Shown: positions 12,073-24,350 of the stretch, piece after piece
How positions within the stretch are numbered: the first letter of the stretch is position 1
How the letters are laid out: each line of letters begins with the position of its first letter
Assembly: GCA_964017195.1 (NCBI GenBank)
Contig: OZ024887.1
Span: 8,992,660 to 9,056,659 of the forward strand
Direction of reading: 5' to 3'
Origin: Siderastrea radians
Taxonomy: Eukaryota > Cnidaria > Anthozoa > Scleractinia > Rhizangiidae
DNA length: 64,000 bases
The notes under the pieces: generated by a model
The model's database searches: none
The model's input: the letters and a program-made list of their open reading frames with translations, nothing else
Told to the model about the DNA's origin: nothing
Translations under genes and position numbers: made by a program

Positions 12073-12618
12073 ACGTCCAATGTTGTACGAGTACCATGAG
12101 ACCTTGCAGTGTGTTGAATTGGATTGTCTCTTACTTGACAAGTATCAATGTCACTGTGCGCTTATGACCAACAAAATGGTGCCCGCTGCTAGAAGCGAGA
12201 ACATGAGTTGACAGCCCTGCTTAGCCAAAAGAACTCCTGTCTATACAGTGTACTAATAAAGATTCTTGGCTTAAATCAGTGTTCCTATGTTAGTTGAGAG
12301 GAGCCATGTTCGGTGGTTCTTGCCCGCCTTCTGCCAAATCGAGATCCACTATTTTAAAACACCCATTATCAACATCATATTCATTCATTTAAAAAAGGGT
12401 TTTCAAGCATTTTAGAGCTCTTTCAAACTCCTCTTCTGGTTGTTTTTTATTTTTTATTTTTATCGCTCCACCATGATTTTGAAAAACATATATTAAGCTC
12501 CAAGTTTACCCTCGAACGTGCCAACCCAACTGTCCAGTCTCAATTCAAAAGTTGTTTTATCACTGTCATGATAATCATAATATCTAAAAACCACAAGTTC
12601 TCGTGTCTGCTTGCTAAA

Positions 12619-15417
12619 TCATGAGCCTCCTACGAGGACCCTCTGTCGCGTGTACTCCCACACGAGTAGAGCTCCGCTGACGTGCACGTTAAGGGACCTA
12701 ATAACCCCAACCTGCGGGATCTCCACGCATACGTCCAACATCTGAATCAGCTCCACCGGTATTCCCTCCTTCTCGTTGCCAAGTAACAGAAGCGTCTTGT
12801 GCGGAAACTGGTACCGAGTCAAGGTCTCGCTGTTAGCCGTTTGTTCAACACCGACCAGCGTGTACCCCTCGTGCCGCATGCTCGCTAGGTAGGACTTAAG
12901 CTCGGACATGCGAACTTCCTGAAGGTTCATCCATTTAGCAGCGCTTACGCTCAGGGATTTGAACTGAATATCTTCGATCACGTGCGTGTTGCCAAGCACC
13001 AGCGTCTGCACGCCAAAAATCTCGCACGTGCGGCACAAGCCGCCCAGATTCGGAGCTTTGTCGATTAGTGATGCGACCACGATCAAATTTCCAGCGGAGT
13101 TTTTCTGCAGGTTGGCCATGCGCTGTTGTTGTATCTCGGACATCATTTCTTCATCGGGTGGAATTACTTTCCAAGGTGTGATCTTCTTTTGCACGTCACC
13201 GCTCTGTGGTCCGCTAATTCCTCCATTCACAGCCTCGCTCGTCTGCAGTGCTTCCTTCCTGTTGACTGTATCTCCCACTAGTCTTCGAGTTATTTGCTGT
13301 CCGATGTTCTCCTCATAATTAAAATAAGGTACATCCGATACCTGAGCCAGTCGCGTATCACCGGGATTAGACAGCGGTAATCCACCCAAGGCTTTCCCGG
13401 ATGTCTTCCAGGCAAGCACTCCTAAGGATCCCTGAGTGAATACGTTGGGAGAAATCCACTCTTCATCAGTGACCTCTGATAGACGTGGAAGAGTTTCGAA
13501 CAAGGTTTGCACGGAGAAGTCACGGTAAGGATGCAAATCAAGGAAGAAGAAATCTCCCAACAGGCGAGTTTTCTGACGAAGGCCCTCGTTGTTTGTCTCC
13601 AGGAAAACAACGCAGGACTTGACGATGGCGTGATCTGAGATGACGTCATGCAGATTCTGCCGCTGACAAGTCAGCCACATCTTCTGCAACGCCACCTGGG
13701 CGTAGGCCTGGACCTGAAAGAGTCAACACGTGACACTTTTGTCCAGTCACAATACAAGGAAATCAGTGAGAAGTAGACTGTAATACATGAGCTCAGCCAA
13801 AAGACCGTATTCATTTGGTAATCTTACCGTCGCACGGATATTTCACTACAATGCCGTGAGTTCAATGAGTAAGCCTCTTGTAAAGTGCTTCCAGTACAAG
13901 CACAAAAATAAATATGAAGTATTATTGAAAAGATTGCGACCAAAATCCTTGACACGAACACAACTAATAATAACTAGTTAATTTCGAAAGTTAAGCTCAA
14001 AAGATTCCTTTGTATCACTGGACTCCCTGCTCCTTACATTCTTTTTCTGTTACCTGAACTACTCGACCAAAAGATTATCTCTCTGACCTGGAAAGCTGAT
14101 TTCAACCCAGACTTTTCTTATTTTGCATCAGAGGTCAGTTCATCGTGAGTCTTTTCCTTCCAGCACTTTGACATAACAATGGCGAGAAAAGTCTTTTCTT
14201 TTGTGTTGGCAAAACGTACGTTAACAGTCATTTAGTAGCATAAGATCCTAGTATTCTAGTATCCTTAAAGGCAAAGTACCAACGTCCAAATGTAGCTAGT
14301 TAATTCAAATAGTAATGCCCCGAACTAGTAGCAACATACCATGACATGCGATGTTAGCGCCCAGGGAAGAATGACGGAAAAAGCTTGGCGGAAGTAAACT
14401 GCTTGGGAGCAGGAATCTGGGAACGAGAATTCGCCTACTAGTGCAGCAACCACGAGGAATGAGGACACGCTGCCTGCTCGTCTGTCCAGGTCGTATTTAA
14501 GTTGTTCCCAAAGCAACGGCTGCAGGCTGGGAAATCTGATGAAGTAAGCAGAATTGGTTTGTTAGGGTAATTTTGCAATCTGCAAGCTGGTCTCTCATTT
14601 ATTTCCTGTGTCGGAAGGAAACAGAAGAACAGAAGTCTTGTTTGAAGAGCTCAATGTAATTATCTTTTAATCAACTGTAAATCTTCAAACATTTCTTAAC
14701 TACAAGTTGGGAGAAACGTAATGGGTAACACGCGACGAAAGTCCGTTCAAAGACATATGGGTAAAACTGCTAATTGGGTCTCAGGTGATTCAAATCTGTT
14801 GTTATCAAAAAGAAGCACCACTGATATCTTTACGCCCCGTTATAAGTGAGGTATTCCAAGCTCACATTTCAGTCGTTCTTTGGCCAGTTACTGTAACATT
14901 ATGTCAACTTTTAACTTCAACTTTATTTCACACTGTTTACAGCATGTCTAGTCTAACGTACTGTCACGTGGTTTCGCATTTTTGTTGTTCATCAGACACA
15001 AGAAAATTAGAACGTGTACAGGAAAAGGCCCTTCGAGCCATTTATTGCAATAGAAATGATACCTACGAGGATCTCTTAAAGATGGCTAAGTTACCAACGT
15101 TGTAAAAATCGCCGATTACAAGACATAGCAATACTGATGTACAAAGTAAAACACAATCAGTGTCCTAAATACATAAGTCACCTGTTCAAAAGGACTTCGT
15201 GCAACTATTCCCTTAGGAACTCAGACTTCTCCATACCAAGAGTTAGCACTGTAACAGTTGGCAAACATAGCGTCAGCTTTTTAGGGCCAGTGCTATGGTC
15301 GAAACTGAGCTCGGAGGTGAGACAATCAGAGACCATAAAGCTCTTTAAAAATCGAGTGAGAAGTATGAGAGTGGACGAACTAATAATGAAACAATGCCAT
15401 TGTTCACTATGTGATAA

Positions 15418-15452
<35 letters not shown>

Positions 15453-15658
15453 ATTAGTTAGTTAGTTAGTTAGCTAGTTAGTTAGTATTTTCATCACGAT
15501 CACTTGAATTATACAGAAAATTATTCTTTAGATATATATTGTTTGGACCTAAGTGCATTTTTTAACAATTTCTAATATTATTATTATTATTATTTAGTGT
15601 GTCCCAATTAGCACCCTGTCTTAACAGGGAGCTAGATCAATTTTGACACGTAAATAAA

Positions 15659-15735
<77 letters not shown>

Positions 15736-18700
15736 ATCCTCGGAGACCCAGGGGCAGATAGTCGGGGTGAGAGACAGATAAAAGGGGCGAAATCGGTGCA
15801 AGCGAAAGTTTACAAGACGGGCGGGAGAGCCCCTGGGCGATTACCTTTAACGGACTAATTCAAGAGCCCATTTGCGTTCTTGCTTCTGATTGAGCACAAA
15901 TTCTGAGGCATTGTATTTTTTGTGCCCAATCAGCGATCAGCTTATTTCACCGTTCCTTTCGTGACATCTTATACAGAGTATAACTTTGCTAAACCTTTTA
16001 CCCAGATCTCAAGCACTCGTGTGTACTGAAGTCAACTTTCTGTTTCGCTCGTTCGATAGGCCTACCATCGAAGAAGGTTTTAGTAAAATGGGACTCAAAA
16101 AGCCGAGAATCGAGAAATTTGGAAAGGGTACTCAAGGAAAAAGAAAACAACAAGTACGATAATCAGACTGAGGTATTGTGAAAAGTTCACACCTTAGACA
16201 CCTTTTAGAAGCGTGCAGTTTGGAGCAAACGCAAAGACGTGTTGTGGATCGCGCACGTAAGTCCTAATTGCACGCTTCTTTTCACAATACCTCAATCTGA
16301 TTTTCGTACTTGTTGTTTTCTTTTTCCTTGAGTACCCTTTCCAAATTTCTCGATTTGTCGGCTTTGTGGGTCCCATTTTATTAAAACTTTCTTCGATGGT
16401 AGGCCTATCGAACGAGCAAGACAGAAAGTTGATTTCAGTACGCGCGAGTGCATGACATCTGGGTAAAAGGTTTAGCAAAGTTACACTCTGTATAATACGT
16501 CACGAAAGGAACGGTGAAATAAGCTGTTCACTGATTGGGCACATGCAAAAACTACAATGCCTCAAAATTTCTTGTAAACTTTCGCTCGCACCAGGCTTCA
16601 GCCCGCACCTTTTTCCGACTATCTGCCCCTGGGTTCTCCGAGGATGCATGTCTAATATGCCTCTCTTTAAACAAACGCTTCCTACTGTGTTCGTATTTAT
16701 GCACTGTGTCTGTCTCTTTTGTAACCGTTATAGTTTTAAATTTGTTTGTTTGTTTGCTTCCATTTTCAATTAGCTTTTCTTGCCCTGGATGAAGGATAGT
16801 TTTGTCTAAATATTGGGCAATCCTATTAGATACTAGCCTTTCGATCAGCCGTGCCTTATCAGACTTAAACTTCCTTTGAGCCGCGTGATGGGGTTGTAAC
16901 TATGGCACGATTTTCTCAAGTGTGACAAAATACTACTTTTTAGCAACATACTACTGTTAGTGTTTTGCAAATTTCTCCCAAGTGACCATTTTTTAAAAAA
17001 TATTTGTTTCCTTACTTGCCAAGGATGAGCACCATTCCCCACTGAAGGAAGTTCCTGACCGACACTTGGTTATCGCAAACAATGGCACGGAAAATTTCTT
17101 CTAAGACATCACGAGCGAACGACTCTCCAGCATCAGCTTCCAGCAAGCGGGACAGCGCAATGAGGATCGCCTGCCACACACGATGCTTTCTCCTGTGTGA
17201 GTACGAATTGATCGATGAACGTGGTTTTTCTTCCACCAGCTCCGCATTCTTAGCGATTAACGCGTGGACAACACGTTGTAGAAGGCTCACGTCGCGCGGC
17301 TTTTCCGGATCTAATATCATAAGTGTATTAATCGCGTTGACGCGGACACGCGTGTCATCGCGCAGCACGTCCACGTTTAGGGGGCATATCGCACGTTGTT
17401 TCCCTAGACGACGGACATACTCCAGCACATAATTAGTAACCCGAAGGGTTTTCTTTTCTCTGGGACCAAAAACGCAAGCTTCGGTGATGAAATCAAGGTG
17501 AACTTGCAAGCTTCCTTTACGATTTTCTCCACTAAATTGAGGCGCTTGATTTGTGTGGGTTTGATCGCTCGGTGAGCTCGTCCAGAATTTGCAACAAGGC
17601 TCGATCACGTGATTTACGATACCAGGACGCTCTTCTCCCATCATCAACAGCTCACGCCAGTACTTGTGCACGATTGCAGTCACGGGGTGGTCCTCAGGCA
17701 GAGTTAGAAGGCAGGGGTTGAAGAATACTTGGGTGACCTCCCTCAATGAACCCCAGAACCAGATATGGTCGCCCTTTTGTCTATCCTGAAATGTCCACCA
17801 TACGGACTCCAGGGCCTGGGAGCATAGCGAGTCATTCTTAAGTAGCATTTGTGAAGTTAACAGGCGCACGCATCTTATGACGGGTAGCACCGCTAGACCA
17901 GAGCCCAGAGCGAGCGCCTCGAGGGCAGCTTCAGGGAGGTCCGCTAAGAAAGGCTCCAACTTGTCGCTCAGCTCTTTGCCCCTGCTCTCAGCGAACCGCG
18001 GTGATTCCTCGAGCAGGAATTCAATGCAGAGCCACTGAGCTTCAAGGAAATCAGACACCAGTCTTCCCCAACCTTTCTTTACTAACGGGCTTGATTCCGC
18101 TGACGTATCACCGCGCACCTCACCTGGATAAAGAAACTTGGGTTTTGGACACTCAGAACTGAGATCAAGTTCAGCTATCGTTTGCAACAAATTGTAAACG
18201 AGAAGGGTAGGGTGAGGACGAGGTTCAATTCTTAAGGCAGCACAGCAGAAGGCAAGACTCTTCATGGCCAATGCAAATAAACGCCAGTCACTTAATGTGA
18301 GTTGATGTCTGTCTGATTGTTTATTGAGGACTATTTCCCTGCTTCTCTGGACAAGGTTTTCAATAAAGTGATAATACACGTCCAATTCCTGGCCTCCAGA
18401 GCCTACTGAAACAGTCATAAATGTGAACAGCTCAGACGCAAGGTCAAGGAACACAAAGCTAGTATCGGCATGAGAGAAGGTTGAGGGGGCAGTCGTCAGT
18501 TTCCTTAGCAACAGTTCAAGGATATCAGGCCCACTAGACCTCAGCAACTGTTCCATGACGTTTAAGCTGTGATCGACCTCTTCCTCTTCAACATTGACAC
18601 CACCTGACTTTTGACTTGACTGTCGATTGGTCGCAGTGCTGTTTAAGTGGTGCAAAATGCCTGATAGGATCATGGCAGCTCTTGTGGTCCTGTTCTCTGA

Positions 18701-21700
18701 AGCATAGACATGACTGCTTCCACGTTGGATGACATCCACGATTTGCTGGAGAGCTTCGTGCACGGGCTGTTTACTCATTGTGTTCTTTGAAAACTTAAGA
18801 TGAGCATCACATGCGATGATGATCAATCGTATCAGTGGCTGAGCTTCTGGGTCACCCCTTGATAGTTCTGGCGTCTCATTGTTAAGAAATGTCTCTATGC
18901 TTTTCCTGAGGTAGTCAAACGGATTTGTCAAGCCCTGCATGTCTTCCTGATTCAATCCAATTTCATTTAGATTTTGTTTACAGGCAAAGCCATGAATCTG
19001 CCACACCCAGTTGATTGTTGCTTCCCATAAAGCATTTCCGCGGCACAAGCAATCATCTATAGAAAGAAGGGAGAGAAAATCTCCAATGTCACTCCAATGC
19101 ACATGTCTGGGGTCTGTCAGATTAATCACCGCCTTAAGAAGGAAACTCTGAATAGTACTTGACATATGTGGATTGAACGTTCTAAACAGAGGAAAGATGT
19201 CACGAATGCTTGCCAATGCACCAGAATCCCAAGCTGGACAGGACGGCAAACTTGCCAACATCTGTGACATGAACACTAGGGGAACTTGAGTGAATTCTTG
19301 TTTGATGACTGCAGAAAGAAGCCCAGCACAAAATGTTTGCCGCTCACTCACTGGGAGATGCTCAGCAAACTCTGCAAAGAAAGTAACAACTGCAGAACCC
19401 ACAGCAGGCGGGTCTCCTCTGGCATCATCATCTGTTCTGGCATAGATGGCATACTCGCTTAGCATGATCATCAGAGGACCATACAGGAACCACCAGTAGC
19501 AGGTGTTGAGAAGTGACGAGTTGCTCAGGTCCATACCTAGAAGGACCAGGATGGCCCATCTGCAGATGAACTTGTTGTCATGTTGAGATGCTCTGTGGTA
19601 CAACGTAAGGAGCCAGGAAATATCCAGAATGAAACCACCTGCAACAAAACAGAGGTCATCTTACAAATCATGAAGCAGCATATACGGTAAACATACCATC
19701 ACAAAACTGCAACTTAAGAGAGGTGTGTGATACACATATGGCATATCTCAAACAATATGTTTATCAAAGCCAGAGAAACGACATGCCCCAGGCAAGAATC
19801 AAAACCATGACTCCCCGATCTCATGACAGGTACTTGTAACGACTGAGCGACCAATAGAGGAAACTACAGTGAAGTGAGTTAAAATTAACCCAAACAAACG
19901 CTATTAACCAAAGTAGGCGCCCAAAAGGTCCAAAGTTATATTGATTTTTATGAAAATGTTAACCTTCTTTTCTTCCGGCTTGGTTCCTAAATAAGCTAAG
20001 ATCTCCAAGGTCAACCATATCATTAGATTGCTTCCTGATCATATAATAACCTAAACCAACAAATTTCTAATCTATAACTAAAATACATTTAGTCAATAAA
20101 AAGTTGGTTGAACAGCTGTATCAACAAGTCAACTGAGGTTTCAGCAAGACAGCATGAGGATTAATGTTCTATGATAAAATGGTTGTTATTACAGGTATGA
20201 GGTGGTCATAAGATGATGTGCTCATTATATTGTCCAAAGTCACAATCACTACTAGCAAGATAATTGTGCTAGCATTGAGAAGAAGCTAGCCTGAGAAAAC
20301 ACCCGACGTCTCGCCAGGGCGCCACTTGATCCCTCGTAAAACAACGTCTGAGTAATGAGTGCAGAAATTTCATACTGATGACGTGTCACCACCCAGATCT
20401 AGGTAGTGCGAGGGAATTTCGTTTCAACCAATCAGAAGCACCACCTAGATCTGGGTAGTGACACTTTGTCAGTATGGAATTTCTGAGCTCGTTACTCAGA
20501 CATCGTTTTGCGAGGGCTCAAGTAGCGACCTGGCGAGACGTCGGCTGTTTTCTCAGGCTAAGTAGAAGCAAAGGACATGTACCAGTATGTTGAAAATCTT
20601 GTTCACCTACCATTTGCTCTCCTTTTAGTGGCATCCACTATACTTGATATGCGTGGCAGCACTGGCTTTATGATGTGTACCTACAAAATTGAAAGTTAGT
20701 TTGTCAATTTAATATGGGCTAACCATTGATTAAACAATTATTCTGGAAAAAGAACCAAGAAAAAGAGCCAAGGGGGACAACACAGCATTATTATCAGTTC
20801 ATTTGTGCATAGACATCTAAATGAAGGGCCCGGTGGAAAAAGGGCGTAAGTGACGATTTGTGGTTAAAATCGAAATTGCTCCTATTTAGCTGAACATTGG
20901 CACACAGGCTGGTTTTCATGTGAGGAACGCTGTTGCGCACTTATTTCTTGACCTGAGATCTAAAATTTGAAGAATTAGCGTATTACTTTTGCGTGAAAAG
21001 TGTTGTTGAACTGAACTCGCTCAAGTGATGCGTGAAAGATTTCTTTTGTTCTCTGCCTGAACTAAAACAAAGGAATTCAACCTAGAATCCGCGGTCCTGT
21101 TGTTTTCTTTGTGTCAGTTTTAAGCAAAAGTAATACGCTAATTCTTCAAATTTTAGATCTCAGGTCAAGAAATAAGTGCGCAACGGCGTTCCTCACATGA
21201 AAACCAGCCTGTGTGCCAATGTTCAGCTAAATAGGAGCAATTTCGATTTTAACCTCAAATCGTCACTTACGCCCTTTTTCTACCGGGCCCTTCAAATGAT
21301 CAAATATGACATGATCATGTACAGAGTGAGATAAACAGCATTATTATCAGTTCATTCGTGCATAGACATCTAAATGATCAAATATGACATGATCATGTAC
21401 AAAGTGAAATAAACAGCATTATTATCAGTTCATTTGACTGTGTATAGACATCTAACTGATCAAATATGACATGACCATGTACAGAGTGAGATCAATATAA
21501 AAGGCATGTAATGCATATGGTAGACTCTGTGCAGTCTCCGGTTTTCTTTACAATATTGTGTTGACATGTCACACTTCTATTATGACATGTGTAAAGTAAT
21601 TCTATTTTTTACTATTCTGTTATTAGCCAGGATCATTTATAATTGAACACTCCATGAGCTCAAGCAATGAGATACAGCAGTTTCTCATGAAGCACCCCCC

Positions 21701-24350
21701 CCCCCCCACCTCCCAAGAAAAAAAAAAACACTTTCAGCTGTATGTATTCAGTGTTGGAAAAGTTTTAGATATTAACTCTAGAGTGTCATACAATTTGCAA
21801 TTTAACCCTTTAAGCTCCAATATTAACATCCACATTCTCCTCATTATGCTCCTTCTATTTCGTATGTTACTAGTTGGGAGAATTTGATTAAAAATCAAGA
21901 CATTTGATAATTGGTGATCAATTCCTTTATTCTCATGACCTGTATGTTTGATCAAGTAGTAATAATGTAAAGAGATATTAAATGCTTGTCACTATTAAGT
22001 TATCATTGAGCCAGGTTTACCAGACCATTCCTGAGAATTTCCACCTCTAGCAAACCAGTGAAGTATTGGTTTGGCTAAGAATACTGGAGCTCAAATCAAT
22101 AAAGAAGAAACAGAGATCTTATCACTGGTTTCTGTAGCATGAAGCAACTGTGAGTTTTGCTACTTCCTCCTGGATGACATGCTGAGGGTAACCCTCAGCT
22201 GTATGTCATCAACTCTAACAAAAGACCTGCACAGCACTCCTTTTTTCTTACTCTCTTGAAGTTGGATAAGCTTTAAATTTTATAAATTATCCCTTTCACT
22301 CCCAAAATCAATTATGGCGACATTAAGGTGATTCTAACTTACAAGTCTGTGGATGAAATCCTATGGTGTGACCATTCAAATGAAACCTTGTCAGCAATAC
22401 TTTCACATGGTACTATTTATATTTTGGTATTTTGCAAAATGAAATCTGATATTTGTCTTGAATTTTGATTTAGGCACTTTTGGGAGTGAAAGGGTTATAG
22501 CATGTTCTCCAAAACTTACAAAAAGTAGACAAAAAAAGTACACAAAATTAAGCACCTGTTTTTCGTCCAGTGTTTCCATCAAAAGAATATAATCCTGCCA
22601 TAAACTTCTCAAAGATTCCTTCTCCTCAGTTGCCCAGTAAAAGATGCAACATTCCTCAGACTTCACTGATAAATTACATGGCTGCTTGTCTAACAGGTCT
22701 AATGCCCTTTTTAACAGATACACTGTTCTTTTTCTTGACAGAGGGTCAGTCAACACAAGACCCCTCTGGATAATTTTCCAAAACTCAGCTTTGTCAAAAA
22801 GAATGTAGTTTCCTGGGCTGGAGAAGAAATCCGCAAGGCCACAGAGAATGGCATAGGTTTGATCAAATGTTCCCGGTGCTTTACATTGGGAGATCTGTTT
22901 CACCACATTCCAAACAGCCTGCAAGAGTTCAGAAAATAAGTTATTAGTAGACGTGTACACATGTAAGTTAGTAAAAGTGTTAACCTTTTGTCCTTAAATT
23001 AACTGCTGCTTTGTTGGAGACAGTGATATCTAAATATGGTGTAATAATTAATAGAAGGGACTTAATGAAAGATTGTTGTACACACTAAATAAGGGCAAAG
23101 GCAATAATTATGTATACAGAGAAACTTACAACAACAACAATCTTTATTGCACTGTGGTAGAATTACAAATAATGAGATCTTTGTCCTCCATAAATAGCAG
23201 GTATGTTAGTCAAGGCAGAGACAAGATACAATGTTGATAGTAATAAAAAACGTTTCCACTTCAAGGTGTAAGTTCTAAGAAATCTAGTCTTCAGCTAGCG
23301 ACACACTAGGAAATTTGAATTTTGATCGCCAGCAAAAACCACCAGGCGTGCTTCCTGCAGTGACGACAATTTTCCAGCATCTTTGATCGCCACGATGAGC
23401 GATCAAAACTTGCCAATATCTGAAATGTTTATTATCAACGATTGAATTTGTCGGCGATTCTGTGAAAATCGCCTGCAATTTTGTTGGCAATCAATTTTGC
23501 CACAACAAACATATAAAACTGCCTAGTGTGTTTCTGGCTTAAAGCAATAAAAGTTAAAGTAAAATTAATATTTTGAGATATTTTTTAACCTTTTATTAGT
23601 TCCTCCAGATGAAGATTGAATTTGTACTAGAACTACACGTACTACTTCAGGTTTGTAGTGAACACACCCTGTTATTTCAAATAACCACGACTTAAAAAGG
23701 CATTCAAACATCAAGCTTCAGGAGCTGTTACTCACCTCGCAACGTTCTAATCTCTTGAATTCCAAGAAATTTGGCAGCACAAGTCCCGTCACCTTGGCAC
23801 ACAAGTAATCAGTTGTGTAGGGTAAAATATTTAAAAGTTCCTGGAAAAGGTCATCTCCCAGTTCTCCTGTAACCATGTTTGTACTTTCAGAAGCAATGAG
23901 GGCGTCTGACTTGACAAGATTTCCTACGAGATCCAAGGTGACCGAGACATCACCGTCATTTTCTTCTCTGGCATTTTTCTCCACAATGAATCGCCTTAGG
24001 ATCTGGAGGGATTTCTCACAAACCTCTGAAAGCAAAGATGTTGGAAAAACTGAACAGCAAAAGGCTGTAATATCATAACATAGATGGAGCCTTTTGCGAT
24101 TGTCTCCACTGAGCTGGTTATTGCTGAGCGAAGAATTATACAAGATCGGCCAACAGATCTCCATCAAAACCTTAGTCGCCAAATCTTCGCTGAGATTTTG
24201 CGATTTTTCAAGGTTCAGTAAGACCAATTTGACAGAATCCAGGAAATTTGTATCGACAAATAACTCTTTTTGCTCTACAAAACGCTTCAGAACAGCTGAA
24301 ATCTGGGAGTGATCGGAATTTTCACAAATGAATTGCAGAAGTTCGGCCAT
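12619..24350 (-). CDS. TARBP1: TARBP1, tRNA (guanosine-2'-O)-methyltransferase, complete in six exons
   Basis: Minus-strand exons: 24350-23736, 22918-22556, 20680-20611, 19638-17016, 14526-14340 and 13713-12619. All borders are GT/AG with matching phases, giving about 1650 aa, close to the roughly 1620 aa of human TARBP1. The long N-terminal part is helical and HEAT-like. The C-terminal SpoU/SPOUT methyltransferase domain (about residues 1490-1650) has the three family motifs: NLGGLCR near 1508-1514, LLGNEKEGIP near 1596-1605 and RSLNVHVSGALLVWEY near 1625-1640. The latter two build the knotted S-adenosylmethionine pocket. The human protein is known to methylate the 2'-O of G18 in some tRNAs; the same job is inferred here. 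The start ATG at 24350 opens a frame that leads directly into the first exon. It is divergent from DUT. The 2623 nt exon is unusually long for a gene that is highly intron-split in vertebrates. Confidence 0.92.
14780..15699 (+). pseudogene. LINE 3' end (CR1/L2-like), frameshifted, in a TARBP1 intron
   Basis: Two frames carry the C-terminal tail of a non-LTR retrotransposon polyprotein: KLERVQEKALRAIYC with EDLLKMAKLPTL (about 14900-15105), and DIAILMYKVKHNQCPKYISH into LFKNRVRSMRVDEL (15120-15421). One frameshift separates them. The stop is followed by TTAG repeats and a short 3' region ending AATAAAGTTATTATT, a usual LINE tail. The reverse transcriptase core is missing, so this is a 5'-truncated dead copy. 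It lies opposite to TARBP1 transcription. Confidence 0.7.
15420..15486. repeat. (TTAG)n microsatellite
   Basis: About sixteen tandem TTAG units with rare substitutions (one TTAA, one CTAG), lying directly after the LINE stop codon. Confidence 0.9.
15658..15735. repeat. (TTA)n followed by (TGA)n microsatellite
   Basis: A run of ATT units at the LINE 3' tail passes directly into ATG/TGA units that end at the border of the next foldback element. Confidence 0.9.
15737..16646. mobile_element. Long foldback element of about 910 bp in a TARBP1 intron
   Basis: The ends are ATCCTCGGAGACCCAGGGGC at the left and CCCCTGGGTTCTCCGAGGAT at the right. The arms pair over most of the element, for example CACCGTTCCTTTCGTGAC at about 15950 with GTCACGAAAGGAACGGTG near 16499. 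The left arm keeps roughly 100 bp that is missing from the right. The centre is near 16190-16260. There is no transposase. It sits next to microsatellite and LINE DNA. Confidence 0.75.
19788..19866 (-). repeat. tRNA-derived SINE-like head in a TARBP1 intron
   Basis: On the minus strand the DNA reads TGGTCGCTCAGTCG (A-box-like, 19853-19840) and, about 35 bases later, GGTTTTGATTCT (degraded B box, 19806-19795). This is the internal promoter layout of a tRNA-derived SINE. It does not fold as an intact tRNA in my reading, and body and tail are not delimited. Confidence 0.4.
20287..20561. mobile_element. Foldback MITE with TAGCCTGAGAAAAC ends and 9 bp duplication
   Basis: The ends TAGCCTGAGAAAACA and TGTTTTCTCAGGCTA continue inward as CCGACGTCTCGCCAGG and its inverse. 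Flanks AGAAGAAGC (20278-20286) and AGTAGAAGC (20562-20570) match at 8 of 9 positions. A 9 bp duplication is usual for Mutator-like elements. An inner palindrome around CACCCAGATCTAGGTAGTG is also present. It lies in the TARBP1 intron 19639-20610. Confidence 0.7.
20782..21490. repeat. Tandem repeat, about three 78 bp units, first one split by a MITE
   Basis: Units starting ACAGCATTATTATCAG occur at 20782, 21335 and 21413. The last two are 78 bp apart. The first is displaced by exactly the 471 bp of the MITE plus its 4 bp duplication. Each unit contains GACATCTAAATGATCAAATA or a close variant. Confidence 0.85.
20823..21293. mobile_element. Foldback MITE, family B, copy 1, inside a tandem repeat
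   Basis: 471 bp with arms of about 160 bp. Ends are GAAGGGCCCGGTGGAAAAAG and CTTTTTCTACCGGGCCCTTC. The flanks are AAAT on both sides (20819-20822 and 21294-21297). The element interrupts one unit of a 78 bp tandem repeat whose other units retain the empty site. A second copy is at 39544-40015. No coding potential. Confidence 0.88.
23120..23260 (-). repeat. Possible LINE or SINE 3' tail
   Basis: On the minus strand the sequence reads CAGTGCAATAAAGATTGTTG followed by TTG units. This resembles the AATAAAG plus simple-repeat tails seen elsewhere in this window. No coding part is recognised. It lies in the TARBP1 intron 22919-23735. Confidence 0.3.

Larger units (their letters stand above)
5319..12618. 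other. Intergenic region between the EGF-TLDc gene and TARBP1, rich in MITEs
   Basis: No coding exon is recognised in these 7.3 kb. The first part is the likely promoter side of the EGF-TLDc gene and shows no clear TATA box. From 7187 onward several short inverted-repeat elements, listed separately, occupy much of the DNA. The part nearest 12618 should hold the TARBP1 3' untranslated region. Open frames up to about 105 aa occur here but show no domain or coding character I can support. Confidence 0.5.

Noticed and set aside
13422..13649. Alternative-frame minus-strand open frame in the last TARBP1 exon
   Set aside because: Shadow of the conserved TARBP1 frame, with no homology of its own.
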